Positions 16,114 to 25,535 of a stretch of 64,000 nucleotides of DNA are shown piece after piece. The notes under the pieces were generated by a model. It had not been told where the DNA came from, made no database searches, and saw only the letters and a list, made by a program, of their open reading frames with translations. The DNA comes from Bog-159 sp963818855 (GTDB taxonomy: Bacteria > Acidobacteriota > Terriglobia > Bryobacterales > Bryobacteraceae), in contig CAWFUH010000003.1 in NCBI GenBank assembly GCA_963818855.1, forward strand, positions 496,001-560,000. The letters are read 5' to 3'. The first letter of the stretch is position 1. Every line of letters begins with the position of its first letter. A program made the position numbers and the translations under genes.

Positions 16114-16288
16114 TAACATATGCGCTGATATACGCGCCACCCCAACGTAACAGCCCGTTGTCCATGTTACCTCCGGAGCGGCGCTTTAGTGCAAAGCTTG
16201 TATTGTATTTTTGTATCGTAAGGGGCATACTGTCGAAGGCGGGCTGCATCATGGGTGCAAAATCAACACCCGCAACAGGAGGGAACTG

Positions 16289-18472
16289 ATGCGTGGTAGA
16301 GCGTGCAGACTCTTCGCCGCCGTAATCCTACTCGGCGCGTCGCGGCTTGTATGGGCGGTGAACTTCAATTCACCAGCCGTGTACCTACCCGGTTCAAACA
16401 CCCACGCCTTTGTGGTGGCCGACTTCAACGGCGACGGCAAACCCGATATGGCCGTGGTGGCCAACGATGCCGCTAACAACGGTTACACGCCCGAGTACAT
16501 AGGTATCCTGCTGAACAATGGCGACGGCACCTTTCGCCAGGTAGCCCAGTACGCCTCAACCCTCCCGTTTGGCATAGCTGCAGGCGACTTCAACGGCGAC
16601 GGAAAAATAGACCTGGCGTATGGCGATAACAACGGCGTGTGGCTGCTGACAGGCAACGGAGATGGTACCTTTCAACAAACGCATCTGGCCACGTATGGCG
16701 GTATCCTCGGCGGTCAAGTGCTGGCGCTGGATTTCAATGGCGATGGCAAGCTCGACCTGATAGTTGGTCTTGCCAGTGAGGGCGAGAGCTTCGAACTTTT
16801 CCTGGGAAACGGAGACGGTACCTTCCGTGCGTCCCCGCTTAGTCTGCCCGGCACTTACCTCGCTGGTCCGCTGCAGGTCGCGGATTTCAATGGAGATGGA
16901 AAGCCCGACCTTGCGGAAGTCGAGCAGGGCAGTTACAACCATGATTCCATCCAGGTCTTTTTAAACAACGGCACCCACACATTAACCCAGATGCCCGTCC
17001 ACGGTATGACCGCAGGGCAAATTGCGGTCGCCGATTTCAATGGCGACGGTATACCGGACATAGTCGCGATACCCCCGGAAGGCGGCCATGCAGGTATCCT
17101 GCTGGGCAACGGTAACGGAACCTTCCAGAGCCCGTTCTATGTTGGGCCGGAAGCTGGATCTGTGGCGACGGCCGATGTCAACGGCGATGGGAAGGCTGAC
17201 CTGATCGAAGGCCTCATCACAAGCGGCGGCCAAACGCAGAGCCAGACCCTGGTCCTGCTCGGTAACGGCGATGGCACATTTCAACCAGGAACGCGCTTCC
17301 AGCCGAGCGGTGGGCCAATCGCAGTCGCGGATTTCAACGGCGACGGCGTCAACGATTTTGCGATTGCCAACGGCAATATTAACGCTGGTGGCGGCGGTGG
17401 GGTCTGCATCGTGCTGTCCCAGCCCGGAGGTTTCGTGCAGCCCCAGAACGTACCCGCCCCTGCGCCTCCAATCGCTATCCTCACGGCCGATTTTAACGGG
17501 GATGGGCATCCTGACCTTGCCGTATTATCTCAGGGCGTATCCATTCTGCTGGGCAACGGCAATGGGTCTTTCCAACCCTGGACGAGCTATCCGGCGGGAC
17601 GGACTCCTCGGACATTTGCCGTTGGCGACTTCAACGGAGATGGCACTCCGGACCTGGTGATTCTCGATCTGGACAACGTAAGTATCCTGCTGGGTAATGG
17701 CGATGGCAGTTTTCGGTCCGGAGGCTACGCTAGCCAGTTGCCCGCAGACGGGGTAGCCGTGGGGGATTTCAATGGCGACGGCAAGCTCGATCTGGCGCTC
17801 ACAAAAGGCGAAGCTGTCACGATCTTGCTCGGTAACGGCGACGGCACCTTCCAGCCGCCAACGGCATTTCCGGCAGGTGGCATTGCCGGCCCGGTTGCCG
17901 CAACGGATATCAATCAAGACGGCAAACTCGATCTGGTAGTGCTCGATACCAGCGAGAAGGCGCATGTGACCGTGCTGCTGGGCAACGGCGATGGCACTTT
18001 CCAGGCGCCGGCGAGCTACTTCATCGGCAAATATGCTTATTCGATGGCAGTGGGCGACCTGGACGGCGATGGCTATCCGGACGTGGCGGTGGTCGGAAAC
18101 GGATCGGTGGTGGTGTTGCTGAGCGCGCACAATGGCACGTTCCGCTCCATGGCGCCATTTGAGCTAAATAACGGAGGAGGCATCGCCATAGGCGATTTTG
18201 ACGGTGACGGCATACCCGACCTGGCAGTCACCATGGCCAGGGCAACCGAACAAGGCAATGTCTCCGTCTTGACGGGAATCGGAGGCGGGCAGTTTTCCCT
18301 TCCTCCCGTAGGTTTCCTGGCAGAGGCAGGCTTGGGCGAAAATTCGTCGATGGTGAGCGTGCTGGCCTTGGCGGATTTCAACGGCGACGGCATGTTGGAC
18401 ATCGCAGTGCCGAATCCATCACCGGACAACATCACGGTCCTGACGAACACGACCCCACGCTCCAGCCCATAA
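16289..18472 (+). CDS. Secreted FG-GAP/VCBS repeat beta-propeller protein
   Basis: 727 residues beginning with a signal peptide (start 16289, with AGGAGGGA directly upstream). The rest is built from about a dozen repeats of some 50-60 residues, each with a DFNGDGxPD calcium loop and a LLGNGDGTFQ turn, as in integrin-alpha-like FG-GAP and VCBS proteins. These fold into beta-propellers and act outside the cell in adhesion or polymer binding. No catalytic domain and no sorting signal are visible at the C-terminus, which ends TVLTNTTPRSSP. It lies next to its own truncated copy. Substrate or partner unknown. Confidence 0.88.
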   Translation: MRGRACRLFAAVILLGASRLVWAVNFNSPAVYLPGSNTHAFVVADFNGDGKPDMAVVANDAANNGYTPEYIGILLNNGDGTFRQVAQYASTLPFGIAAGDFNGDGKIDLAYGDNNGVWLLTGNGDGTFQQTHLATYGGILGGQVLALDFNGDGKLDLIVGLASEGESFELFLGNGDGTFRASPLSLPGTYLAGPLQVADFNGDGKPDLAEVEQGSYNHDSIQVFLNNGTHTLTQMPVHGMTAGQIAVADFNGDGIPDIVAIPPEGGHAGILLGNGNGTFQSPFYVGPEAGSVATADVNGDGKADLIEGLITSGGQTQSQTLVLLGNGDGTFQPGTRFQPSGGPIAVADFNGDGVNDFAIANGNINAGGGGGVCIVLSQPGGFVQPQNVPAPAPPIAILTADFNGDGHPDLAVLSQGVSILLGNGNGSFQPWTSYPAGRTPRTFAVGDFNGDGTPDLVILDLDNVSILLGNGDGSFRSGGYASQLPADGVAVGDFNGDGKLDLALTKGEAVTILLGNGDGTFQPPTAFPAGGIAGPVAATDINQDGKLDLVVLDTSEKAHVTVLLGNGDGTFQAPASYFIGKYAYSMAVGDLDGDGYPDVAVVGNGSVVVLLSAHNGTFRSMAPFELNNGGGIAIGDFDGDGIPDLAVTMARATEQGNVSVLTGIGGGQFSLPPVGFLAEAGLGENSSMVSVLALADFNGDGMLDIAVPNPSPDNITVLTNTTPRSSP

Positions 18473-18506
18473 CCAAAGGGCTAGTCAATGATTCCCGCAA
18501 ATTCGT

Positions 18507-18512
18507 TATAAT
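18507..18512 (+). promoter_or_regulatory. Perfect -10 box (TATAAT) upstream of the DUF1385 gene
   Basis: TATAAT at 18507-18512 in an AT-rich patch between two GC-rich genes. Transcription would start at about 18519, after the ATG at 18516, which favours GTG 18540 as the translation start. I see no good -35 box. Confidence 0.5.
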
Positions 18513-18539
18513 AGAATGGTCCATTCAGAGAGAGGTACT

Positions 18540-19517
18540 GTGTCCCTGCGCACCTTCGTTCGTCTTTTCACGCATATTCAGATGATGCCCATCCTCGAAA
18601 GCGGTGAGGAAACCCTCGTCGGCGGGCAGGCGGTCATCGAGGGCGTCATGATGCGCGCCCCGCACAGCTATTGCGTGGCCGTGCGCAAGCCTTCCGGCGA
18701 AATCGTCACGGAGGAAAAGCCATTGGCCCGCATGTCCGAACAGCACCGCATCTTCAAATACCCGGTGCTTCGCGGCATAGGCACTCTCTATCAAGCCATG
18801 GCGCTCGGTCTGCAAGCTCTGAAATTCTCGGCCAATGCCATGCTCGAAACCGAAGCGCCAACGGCCGCCCCCAAGGAAGTCCCCAAATGGGCGCTCACGT
18901 TGAACCTCCTGTTTTCGTTCGGATTTTTTATCTTCCTCTATAAATTCGTGCCGCTCTACGCCGTCACCTCGCTCGAAAAATGGTACCCGGTTTTGAAAGG
19001 CCGAATCGCTTTCAACGCCACGGACGGCCTGATCCGCATGGCCATCTTCCTGGCATTTCTATTCCTGGTGTCGCGCATGAAAGACATCCACCGGGTCTTC
19101 GAATATCACGGCGCGGAACACAAGGTAGTCTTCAATTACGAATCCGGCAAGCCTGTCACCGTCAAAAACGCGCAAGTGTTCACCACCTTCCATCCCCGCT
19201 GCGGTACCAGTTTCCTGATGGTGGTGATGGTCGTCTCGATGGTCGTGTACACCCTGATTCCGTTCTCCGGTTTCGGTATGAAACTGCTCTGCCGCGTGCT
19301 TCTGCTGCCCTTTATCGCGGGCTTCAGTTATGAGCTGATCCGCTTCGCCGCCAGGCGCCGTGGATCGTTCCTGGCCACCCTCACCGCGCCCGGCCTCTGG
19401 CTGCAACGCATCACCACCAAGCCGCCTTCCGACGAACAGGCCGCCGTAGCCATTCACGCGCTCGAAGGCGCCATGGCTCTCGAAAAGTCCCAGGGCGGCG
19501 AACTGGTCATCGCTTAA
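18540..19517 (+). CDS. DUF1385 (YqhQ-like) membrane protein
   Basis: A conserved membrane protein of unknown function, 325 residues from GTG 18540. That codon has GAGAGAGG six bases upstream; the ATG at 18516 lies before the expected transcription start. Family features are VGGQAVIEGVMMRAP near the N-terminus, a pair of hydrophobic helices in the middle, EYHGAEHKVVFNYE, and the HPRCGTSFLMVVM segment at about 220-235. YqhQ-type proteins sit in the inner membrane. It leads a run with prfA (6 bases on) and prmC, an order I know from Acidobacteria and Firmicutes. Confidence 0.85.
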   Translation: MSLRTFVRLFTHIQMMPILESGEETLVGGQAVIEGVMMRAPHSYCVAVRKPSGEIVTEEKPLARMSEQHRIFKYPVLRGIGTLYQAMALGLQALKFSANAMLETEAPTAAPKEVPKWALTLNLLFSFGFFIFLYKFVPLYAVTSLEKWYPVLKGRIAFNATDGLIRMAIFLAFLFLVSRMKDIHRVFEYHGAEHKVVFNYESGKPVTVKNAQVFTTFHPRCGTSFLMVVMVVSMVVYTLIPFSGFGMKLLCRVLLLPFIAGFSYELIRFAARRRGSFLATLTAPGLWLQRITTKPPSDEQAAVAIHALEGAMALEKSQGGELVIA

Positions 19518-19522
19518 CGCAA

Positions 19523-20614
19523 ATGCAATTCGTTTCTAAACTGAAGCAGATCGAGGTGCGTTTCGACGCACTCACCCGGCAGTTGGCCGATCCGGCGCTG
19601 ATCGCGGATGCCGGCGAATATCGTAAAGCTGCCAAGGCCCGCAGCGATATCGCCGAAGTCGTGGACAAGTATCGCGAATGGAAAAAGTCCGCCGGCGAGC
19701 TCGATCAGGCCCGCGCCATGCTGCAGGATCAGGACGCCGACCTGCGCCAGATGGCAACCGACGAAATCGTACGACTGGAGCCTGAGGTGTTGCGCATCGA
19801 GCAGGAGATTAAATTTCTGCTGCTGCCCAAGGACCCCAACGACGAAAGGAACGTCGTGCTTGAAATCCGCGCCGGCACCGGCGGCGATGAAGCCACGCTG
19901 TTCGCCGCGGAGATTTTCCGCATGTATTCGCGCTACGCCGAAACACAGCGCTGGCGCATCGAAATTACTTCCGCGAGTGAATCGGCGGCGGGCGGCCTGA
20001 AGGAAATCATTGCACTCGTATCCGGCAATCGCGTCTACAGCAAGCTGAAATACGAGAGCGGCGTGCATCGCGTGCAGCGCGTGCCCGTCACCGAACAGCA
20101 AGGCCGCGTGCATACTTCAGCGATCACGGTAGCGGTGCTGCCCGAAGCCGACGAAGTGGAAGTGAAGCTGGATGCCAAAGACATCCGCATCGATACCTTC
20201 TGCTCGTCGGGCCCCGGCGGCCAATCGGTCAACACGACTTATTCGGCGGTGCGCATCACCCACCTGCCCACCGGGCTGATCGTCTCCTGCCAGGACGAGA
20301 AATCGCAGATCAAAAACCGCGCCAAGGCCGAGCGCGTGCTGCGTTCGCGCCTCTACGAAATTGAGCTTGAAAAACAGCAGGCTACATTGGGCGCGGAGCG
20401 CCGTAGCATGGTCGGCACCGGCGACCGCAGCGAGAAGATCCGCACCTACAACTTCCCCCAAAACCGCGTTACCGATCACCGCATCGGCCTGACGCTGCAT
20501 CAACTGGACCAGGTGATGGAAGGCCGGCTCGATGCCATCATCGACGCGCTGACCACTCATTACCAGGCCGAAAAGCTCAGACAAGAGGGTGAAGCGGGCC
20601 CGGCCGCGGCCTGA
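19523..20614 (+). CDS. prfA: Peptide chain release factor 1
   Basis: A 363-residue class I release factor recognising UAA and UAG. The peptidyl-hydrolysis motif GGQ is at residues 232-234 in SSGPGGQSVNTTYSAVRITH. Upstream are the domain 2 segment and the RVPVTEQQGRVHTSA stretch near residues 190-204. The QSVNTTYSAVR ending favours RF1 over RF2, and no RF2-type programmed frameshift is present. Length is normal. prmC, which methylates the GGQ glutamine, follows five bases later. Confidence 0.96.
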   Translation: MQFVSKLKQIEVRFDALTRQLADPALIADAGEYRKAAKARSDIAEVVDKYREWKKSAGELDQARAMLQDQDADLRQMATDEIVRLEPEVLRIEQEIKFLLLPKDPNDERNVVLEIRAGTGGDEATLFAAEIFRMYSRYAETQRWRIEITSASESAAGGLKEIIALVSGNRVYSKLKYESGVHRVQRVPVTEQQGRVHTSAITVAVLPEADEVEVKLDAKDIRIDTFCSSGPGGQSVNTTYSAVRITHLPTGLIVSCQDEKSQIKNRAKAERVLRSRLYEIELEKQQATLGAERRSMVGTGDRSEKIRTYNFPQNRVTDHRIGLTLHQLDQVMEGRLDAIIDALTTHYQAEKLRQEGEAGPAAA

Positions 20615-20619
20615 CCTCG

Positions 20620-21459
20620 ATGACCCTCCGCACGGCGCTCGACCAGGGAACCAAACTCCTGGATGATGCTGACGTGGGCGTGGCGCGCCTCACCGCCGAA
20701 GTGCTGCTGGCGCACGCGATCCATTGCGACCGCGCGTACCTGTACGGCCACCCCGAGCACGAACTCTCCGAGCTCGAATGGCTGCACTACGGCCGCTACC
20801 TGCACGAGCGTATGCAGGGCAAACCCACCCAGTACATCACCGGCCGCCAGGAATTCTATGGCCGCGAGTTCCGCGTCACACCCGATGTGCTGATTCCCCG
20901 GCCCGAAACCGAGCACGTGGTCGAGACCGTCCTGCGTCTCGCGCCGCACCCGCAGCGCATACTGGACGTAGGTTGCGGCTCCGGTATCCTGGCTATCACG
21001 CTGCGCCTGGAAACCGGCGCAACCGTCTGGGCCGGGGACATCTCGCTATCCGCCATCGCTGTAGCGGTAGCTAATGCGCAACGGCTGCAAGCGCCAGTGT
21101 CATTCGTCAATGCAGATCTGATGTCCCCCTTCGCGGATCACTCCATGGACCTGATTGTTTCCAATCCGCCCTACGTTCCGCTGGGGGACAAAGCCGGCCT
21201 GCAGCGCGAAGTCCGCGACTGGGAGCCGCACCAGGCTCTCTTCGCCGGACCCACAGGTTTGGAAATTTACGCGCGTCTGGTGCGCGACGCCGAACGGGTT
21301 CTGCGCCATGCCGGCTGGCTCATTATGGAACTGGGTTTCAACACCAGCGTCCAGGTGGCAGCCTTGTTCGGACCCCGCTGGCACGCTATTGAGACCGTGC
21401 CCGACCTGGCGGGAATCCCAAGAGTAATTGCGGGGCAGTCCCATGGGCCGCGGAATTAG
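20620..21459 (+). CDS. prmC: Release factor glutamine methyltransferase
   Basis: A 279-residue SAM-dependent enzyme that methylates the Gln of the GGQ motif in RF1 and RF2. It has an N-terminal helical release-factor-binding domain, then LIPRPETEHVVE (about 91-102), the SAM motif ILDVGCGSGILAI and the catalytic NPPY at residues 182-185. Length and order of motifs are normal. It follows prfA, its substrate's gene, which supports the assignment. Confidence 0.95.
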   Translation: MTLRTALDQGTKLLDDADVGVARLTAEVLLAHAIHCDRAYLYGHPEHELSELEWLHYGRYLHERMQGKPTQYITGRQEFYGREFRVTPDVLIPRPETEHVVETVLRLAPHPQRILDVGCGSGILAITLRLETGATVWAGDISLSAIAVAVANAQRLQAPVSFVNADLMSPFADHSMDLIVSNPPYVPLGDKAGLQREVRDWEPHQALFAGPTGLEIYARLVRDAERVLRHAGWLIMELGFNTSVQVAALFGPRWHAIETVPDLAGIPRVIAGQSHGPRN

Positions 21460-21509
21460 CGCCCCGTTTCTGCTAATCTCAAGTATTAAACACCATTTGA
21501 GAGCTTCTT

Positions 21510-22679
21510 ATGCCTAAACTTTCCATTCGCGATCTCGATCTGAAAAACAAGCGCGTCTTCATCCGGGTGGATTTCAACGTTCCCTTAGCCCCTGGCGGGC
21601 AGGAGATCACCAGCGACAAGCGTATTAAGGCATCCCTGCCAACCATCACATACGCGCTCGAGCAAGGGGCCGGTGTTATTCTAGCCTCGCACCTGGGCCG
21701 CCCTAAGGGAAAACCCAATCCGGAAATGAGCCTGAAGCCGGTGGCGAAGCGCCTGGAAGAATTGCTGGGCCGTCCGGTAAAGATGGCGCCGGATTGTGTC
21801 GGACCTGAGGTGGAAGCCATGCAGCCGGCGCCCGGCGAAATCCTGCTGCTGGAGAATTTGCGTTTCCACGCCGAAGAGGAGAAGAACGATCCGGGGTTTT
21901 CGAAGAAGCTGGCATCGTTGTGCGATGTCTATGTGAACGACGCGTTCGGCTCGGCGCATCGCGCGCACGCCTCCACGGTGGGCATGATTGCGTTCGTGCC
22001 GCGGGCGGCCGCTGGACTGCTCATGGAGCAGGAGTTGAAGTACCTGACCATGGCGACTAAGAATCCTCCGCGGCCGTGCGTGGCAATCCTGGGCGGCGCC
22101 AAAGTCTCCGACAAGATCGAAGTGATAGCGAATCTCGGCAAAGTCGTGGACAAACTGCTGATCGGCGGCGCTATGGCTTACACTTTCCTGAAGTCACAAG
22201 GTGAGCCCGTCGGAAAGTCTCTGGTCGAAGACGACAAGCTGGATCTGGCGCGGAAACTGCTGGTGGAATTGAAGGACAAACTGGTGCTGCCGGTGGATCA
22301 CGTGGTGGTCTCCGAGATCAAGGAAAACGCCGAGAACGAAGTCGTGGATGCCATTCCCGCAGACAAGATCGGAGTAGATATCGGACCGCTGACCATCGAT
22401 CACTTCTCGCATGTGATTCGCACGGCCAAGACCGTGATCTGGAATGGACCAATGGGTGTGTTCGAGAAAAAGCCGTTCGACCGGGGCACTGTAGCGCTGG
22501 CATTGGCGGTGGCGGTTTCCGGCGCCACGTCGGTGGTGGGTGGCGGCGATTCGGAGAAGGCCATCAAGTCGGCCGGAGTGGCTGAGCAGATCTCACACAT
22601 TTCCACCGGTGGCGGCGCCTCTCTCGAGTTTCTAGCGGGGATTGAGTTGCCCGGTGTGGCTGCATTAACCGAGGCATAG
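21510..22679 (+). CDS. pgk: Phosphoglycerate kinase
   Basis: A 389-residue glycolytic enzyme converting 1,3-bisphosphoglycerate and ADP to 3-phosphoglycerate and ATP. Signature regions are intact: RVDFNVPL near the N-terminus, ASHLGRPKGK, LENLRFH, VNDAFGSAHRAHAS, ILGGAKVSDKI and the nucleotide end GGGDSEKAIKSAG with HISTGGGASLE. Length is normal. It lies 50 bases after prmC and may be co-transcribed or have its own promoter. Confidence 0.97.
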   Translation: MPKLSIRDLDLKNKRVFIRVDFNVPLAPGGQEITSDKRIKASLPTITYALEQGAGVILASHLGRPKGKPNPEMSLKPVAKRLEELLGRPVKMAPDCVGPEVEAMQPAPGEILLLENLRFHAEEEKNDPGFSKKLASLCDVYVNDAFGSAHRAHASTVGMIAFVPRAAAGLLMEQELKYLTMATKNPPRPCVAILGGAKVSDKIEVIANLGKVVDKLLIGGAMAYTFLKSQGEPVGKSLVEDDKLDLARKLLVELKDKLVLPVDHVVVSEIKENAENEVVDAIPADKIGVDIGPLTIDHFSHVIRTAKTVIWNGPMGVFEKKPFDRGTVALALAVAVSGATSVVGGGDSEKAIKSAGVAEQISHISTGGGASLEFLAGIELPGVAALTEA

Positions 22680-22765
22680 CGAGTGTCAATCGGCTGCTTT
22701 CCGACTGGACGCCGTAAACGCCAGCGAAGGTAATTCATCCGTAAGACCGATGCGGCGATTCGTAT

Positions 22766-22784
22766 CGGGATTATCCCGCATTTT
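22766..22784 (+). terminator. Possible weak terminator after pgk
   Basis: The hairpin CGGGA-TTA-TCCCG (22766-22778) is followed by CATTTT. The stem is only 5 bp and lies 87 bases after the pgk stop, so this is a tentative call. Confidence 0.3.
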
Positions 22785-22859
22785 ACACTCTGTGCCTTGC
22801 CTTCCCATTACTGCTAATGCTATCTTTGACAGCGTCTAGATTTCCGCGGAGGGATTTCA

Positions 22860-24992
22860 ATGCAGGTTAATAAAGCAAGGGCCATATTGCGCAACACCAC
22901 GATCGTTCTCACTCTGAGTTTCGCGGCGTACGGACAATCGACGGTCCTGATTACGCAATCAATTAACGAACAGCAGCTCTTCACGCTGCAGGGCAATACG
23001 CGGCCGGAAGCCATTGCGGCAAACGATCGCGGCCGGGTGCCGGACAGCATGCCTATCGAGCACATGCTACTGCAATTGCAACGCTCGGCGGCACAGGAAC
23101 AAGCGGTCGATACTCTGATCGACCAGCTTCAGGATCCGGCTTCTCCGAATTATCATCATTGGCTGACGGTCTCTCAGTTCGCGCAGAGATTCGGGCTGGC
23201 GCAACAGGATCTGAATACCATCAGCGGCTGGCTCCAGTCGCAAGGCTTTACTGTCAATGCGGTTTATCCAAGCGGGGTGCTCATGGATTTTTCGGGCACC
23301 GCCGGACAGGTTCGGGCAGCCTTCCACACCGAGATCCACAATCTCATGGTAAACGGCGTGCCGCATATAGCGAATATGAGCGACCCGCAGATTCCGGCGG
23401 CGCTGGCCCTGGCTGTAACTGGCGTCGTCTCTCTGCACAATTTTTCGCCGCAGGCTATGATGCAGCAGCGCGCCGAATACACTTTCCCGAGCGGCGAAGG
23501 CTTTAACGAGTATACGGTTGTGCCGGGAGACTTGGCCACCATTTACAACTTAAATGCTCTGTTTACCGCGGGGACCACGGGTACCGGCCAGACGGTGGTC
23601 GTGATAGAAGACAGCAATCTCTATAAGTCCGCCGACTGGACCGACTTCCGCAAGACATTTGGTCTGAGCAAATATACTTCGGGCAAGCTGACCACGGTGC
23701 ATCCGCCATCCTCGGGGACCAACAATTGCGCCAATCCGGGCGTAAACAGTGCAGCCGTTGAAGCCACTGTGGACGCCGAGTACGCCAGCGCCGCGGCACC
23801 CAACGCAACCATCGAAGTAGCGAGTTGCGCGGACACTACCACCACGTTCGGCGGGCTCATCGCGGTGGAAAACCTGGTGGCCAGCGCCACGCCTCCGGCG
23901 ATCATCAGCATGAGCTATGGTTTGTGTGAAGCGGAAAATGGGGCCAGTTCCAACGCCGCATTCAAGAGCGCATTTCAGGAGGCAGTTACTCACGGAGTCT
24001 CTGTCTTCGTGGCCGCGGGAGACGCCGCCGCCGCGACCTGCGACCGCGGCGCCTCATCGGCGACCCACGGCATAGGGATCACCGGCTGGGGAGAAACCAA
24101 CTATAACGTCGCGGTAGGAGGAACCGATTTCGGTGATACCTATGCGGGCACCAATACTACTTATTGGAAATCCAAGAACAGCGCGACCTTTGAATCGGCC
24201 AAGTCGTATGTTCCCGAAATTCCGTGGAACGACTCGTGCGCGGGCGAACTGGCAACCACTTTCTTGGGATATCCGGCTCCTTATGGCACCACGGGATTCT
24301 GTAACAGCTCCATCGGGTCGGAATTCCTGGATACCAATGGCGGCGGCGGGGGACCGAGTGGATGCGCCACCGGCAAGCCGGCGACGGCTGGCGTAGTGGG
24401 CGGAACCTGCAAGGGGTACCCCCGGCCATCCTGGCAGGCTGGCGTGGTAGGCTTGCCGTCAAACAAGGTGCGCAACGTTCCGGATGTGTCTCTTTTCGCG
24501 GCGGACGGCGTATGGAGTCACTTTTATATTCTCTGTTTCTCAGATACAGCGTTAGGCGGAGCACCCTGTACTGGGGCCCCGGACACCTGGTCTGGTGCGG
24601 GGGGAACCTCGTTCGCCGCGCCGATCATGGCCGCCATCCAGGCGTTAGTCAACGAAGTAAATGGGAGCCCGCAAGGTAATCCCAACGTAGTTTATTACAA
24701 GCTCGCGGCGGCCGAGTATGGAGCCTCCGGAGATGCCTCGTGCAATTCGACGCTGGGCAATGGCGTGGCTTCCACGTGCACTTTCTATGACATCACCCAG
24801 GGCGATATGGACGTGGATTGTACCGGGAAGATCGACTGCTATCTGCCCTCGGGCACTTACGGCGTGCTCTCCACTTCCGACACCTCCTATGCGCCCGCAT
24901 ACAAGGCCACTACCGGATGGGATTTCGCCAGCGGGCTGGGCTCGGTCAATGCGAATAACCTGGTTACTAACTGGAAGACTGTAGCTCCGTAA
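22860..24992 (+). CDS. Secreted S53 peptidase (pro-kumamolisin/sedolisin)
   Basis: A 710-residue acid serine-carboxyl peptidase preproenzyme with GGAGGG before the start. A signal peptide covers about residues 1-25, an S53 activation propeptide follows to about 200 (ASPNYHHWLTVSQFAQRFG is the diagnostic stretch), then the subtilisin-fold catalytic domain. Catalytic residues fit: Glu301 and Asp305 in VEATVDAEYA, the oxyanion Asp in FVAAGDAAAA, and Ser584 in GGTSFAAP. Sedolisins work outside the cell at low pH, in line with an acid-soil organism. No C-terminal extension. A strong hairpin follows the gene. Confidence 0.92.
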   Translation: MQVNKARAILRNTTIVLTLSFAAYGQSTVLITQSINEQQLFTLQGNTRPEAIAANDRGRVPDSMPIEHMLLQLQRSAAQEQAVDTLIDQLQDPASPNYHHWLTVSQFAQRFGLAQQDLNTISGWLQSQGFTVNAVYPSGVLMDFSGTAGQVRAAFHTEIHNLMVNGVPHIANMSDPQIPAALALAVTGVVSLHNFSPQAMMQQRAEYTFPSGEGFNEYTVVPGDLATIYNLNALFTAGTTGTGQTVVVIEDSNLYKSADWTDFRKTFGLSKYTSGKLTTVHPPSSGTNNCANPGVNSAAVEATVDAEYASAAAPNATIEVASCADTTTTFGGLIAVENLVASATPPAIISMSYGLCEAENGASSNAAFKSAFQEAVTHGVSVFVAAGDAAAATCDRGASSATHGIGITGWGETNYNVAVGGTDFGDTYAGTNTTYWKSKNSATFESAKSYVPEIPWNDSCAGELATTFLGYPAPYGTTGFCNSSIGSEFLDTNGGGGGPSGCATGKPATAGVVGGTCKGYPRPSWQAGVVGLPSNKVRNVPDVSLFAADGVWSHFYILCFSDTALGGAPCTGAPDTWSGAGGTSFAAPIMAAIQALVNEVNGSPQGNPNVVYYKLAAAEYGASGDASCNSTLGNGVASTCTFYDITQGDMDVDCTGKIDCYLPSGTYGVLSTSDTSYAPAYKATTGWDFASGLGSVNANNLVTNWKTVAP

Positions 24993-25002
24993 CTTTGGCC
25001 GC

Positions 25003-25034
25003 CTTGTGGCGCGCGCTTCGGCGCGCGCTACAAG
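25003..25034 (+). terminator. Strong hairpin after the S53 gene
   Basis: CTTGTGGCGCGCGC, a TTCG loop and GCGCGCGCTACAAG give a 14-bp stem with one G-T pair. No T-run follows directly, so it may act as an mRNA 3' stabiliser or a dispersed element instead of a classical terminator. Confidence 0.55.
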
Positions 25035-25125
25035 GTACTTTCACCATAAGTGGGAGTATCCCGCGCGCTGACTCGGTTCCACCTGTAAACCAAATAACTC
25101 CACCTATTGCCCTCCCGCATCAGAA

Positions 25126-25535
25126 TTAGCGATCGATTTCGGCAATGATATCAGCGAGGTGATGCTTCACCAGAATGATCCCGATATCAGCGCGCATCGG
25201 CTCGCGCAAGATGTCGCGCAATTCGTGCTGCGCGAAGGCATCCAAGCCGTTGCTGGGTTGCATCCAGTACCAACGCGCGCGGATCGCGCATCGGCGCGCG
25301 CACAAGGCCCTCCAGCCGTTCGAGACCACACCCAGCAGAGGACGAAGGTCAAAAACGTTCCAGTTCCGCGCCGAAGATCGCCATGCGCGGTCCCGAACGG
25401 GCCAGCGGATAGCATCCGCGCATGATGGCCTTGATGAGCGTCGACTTTGCCGCACCCGTTTGGACCCAGGATAGCGTGACGCTCAGGTTGGCCTCCGCCT
25501 GGCGCACGATCACTCCGGCGCAATCGTCCGCGACC
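25126..25535 (-). pseudogene. ABC transporter ATP-binding protein, decayed
   Basis: Pieces of one ABC ATPase lie in all three minus-strand frames. AILGPNGCGK (Walker A) breaks and resumes in another frame as STLIKAIMRGCYPL and MAIFGAELERF. VFDLRPLLGVVSN follows, then PRALVLDATQQRLG (a spoiled Walker B region), and finally NGLDAFAQHELRDILRE and IILVKHHLADIIAEIDR. No frame is complete and both ends are missing, so it cannot make a functional ATPase. It directly follows the remnant of an ADOP permease in the same direction, but the junction looks like a deletion point and the two need not have been partners. Confidence 0.75.

Noticed and set aside
15699..18460. CRISPR-like or satellite array, because of many repeats
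   Set aside because: The repetition is at protein level (FG-GAP units, about 150-180 bases) with variable DNA, not constant repeats and unique spacers.
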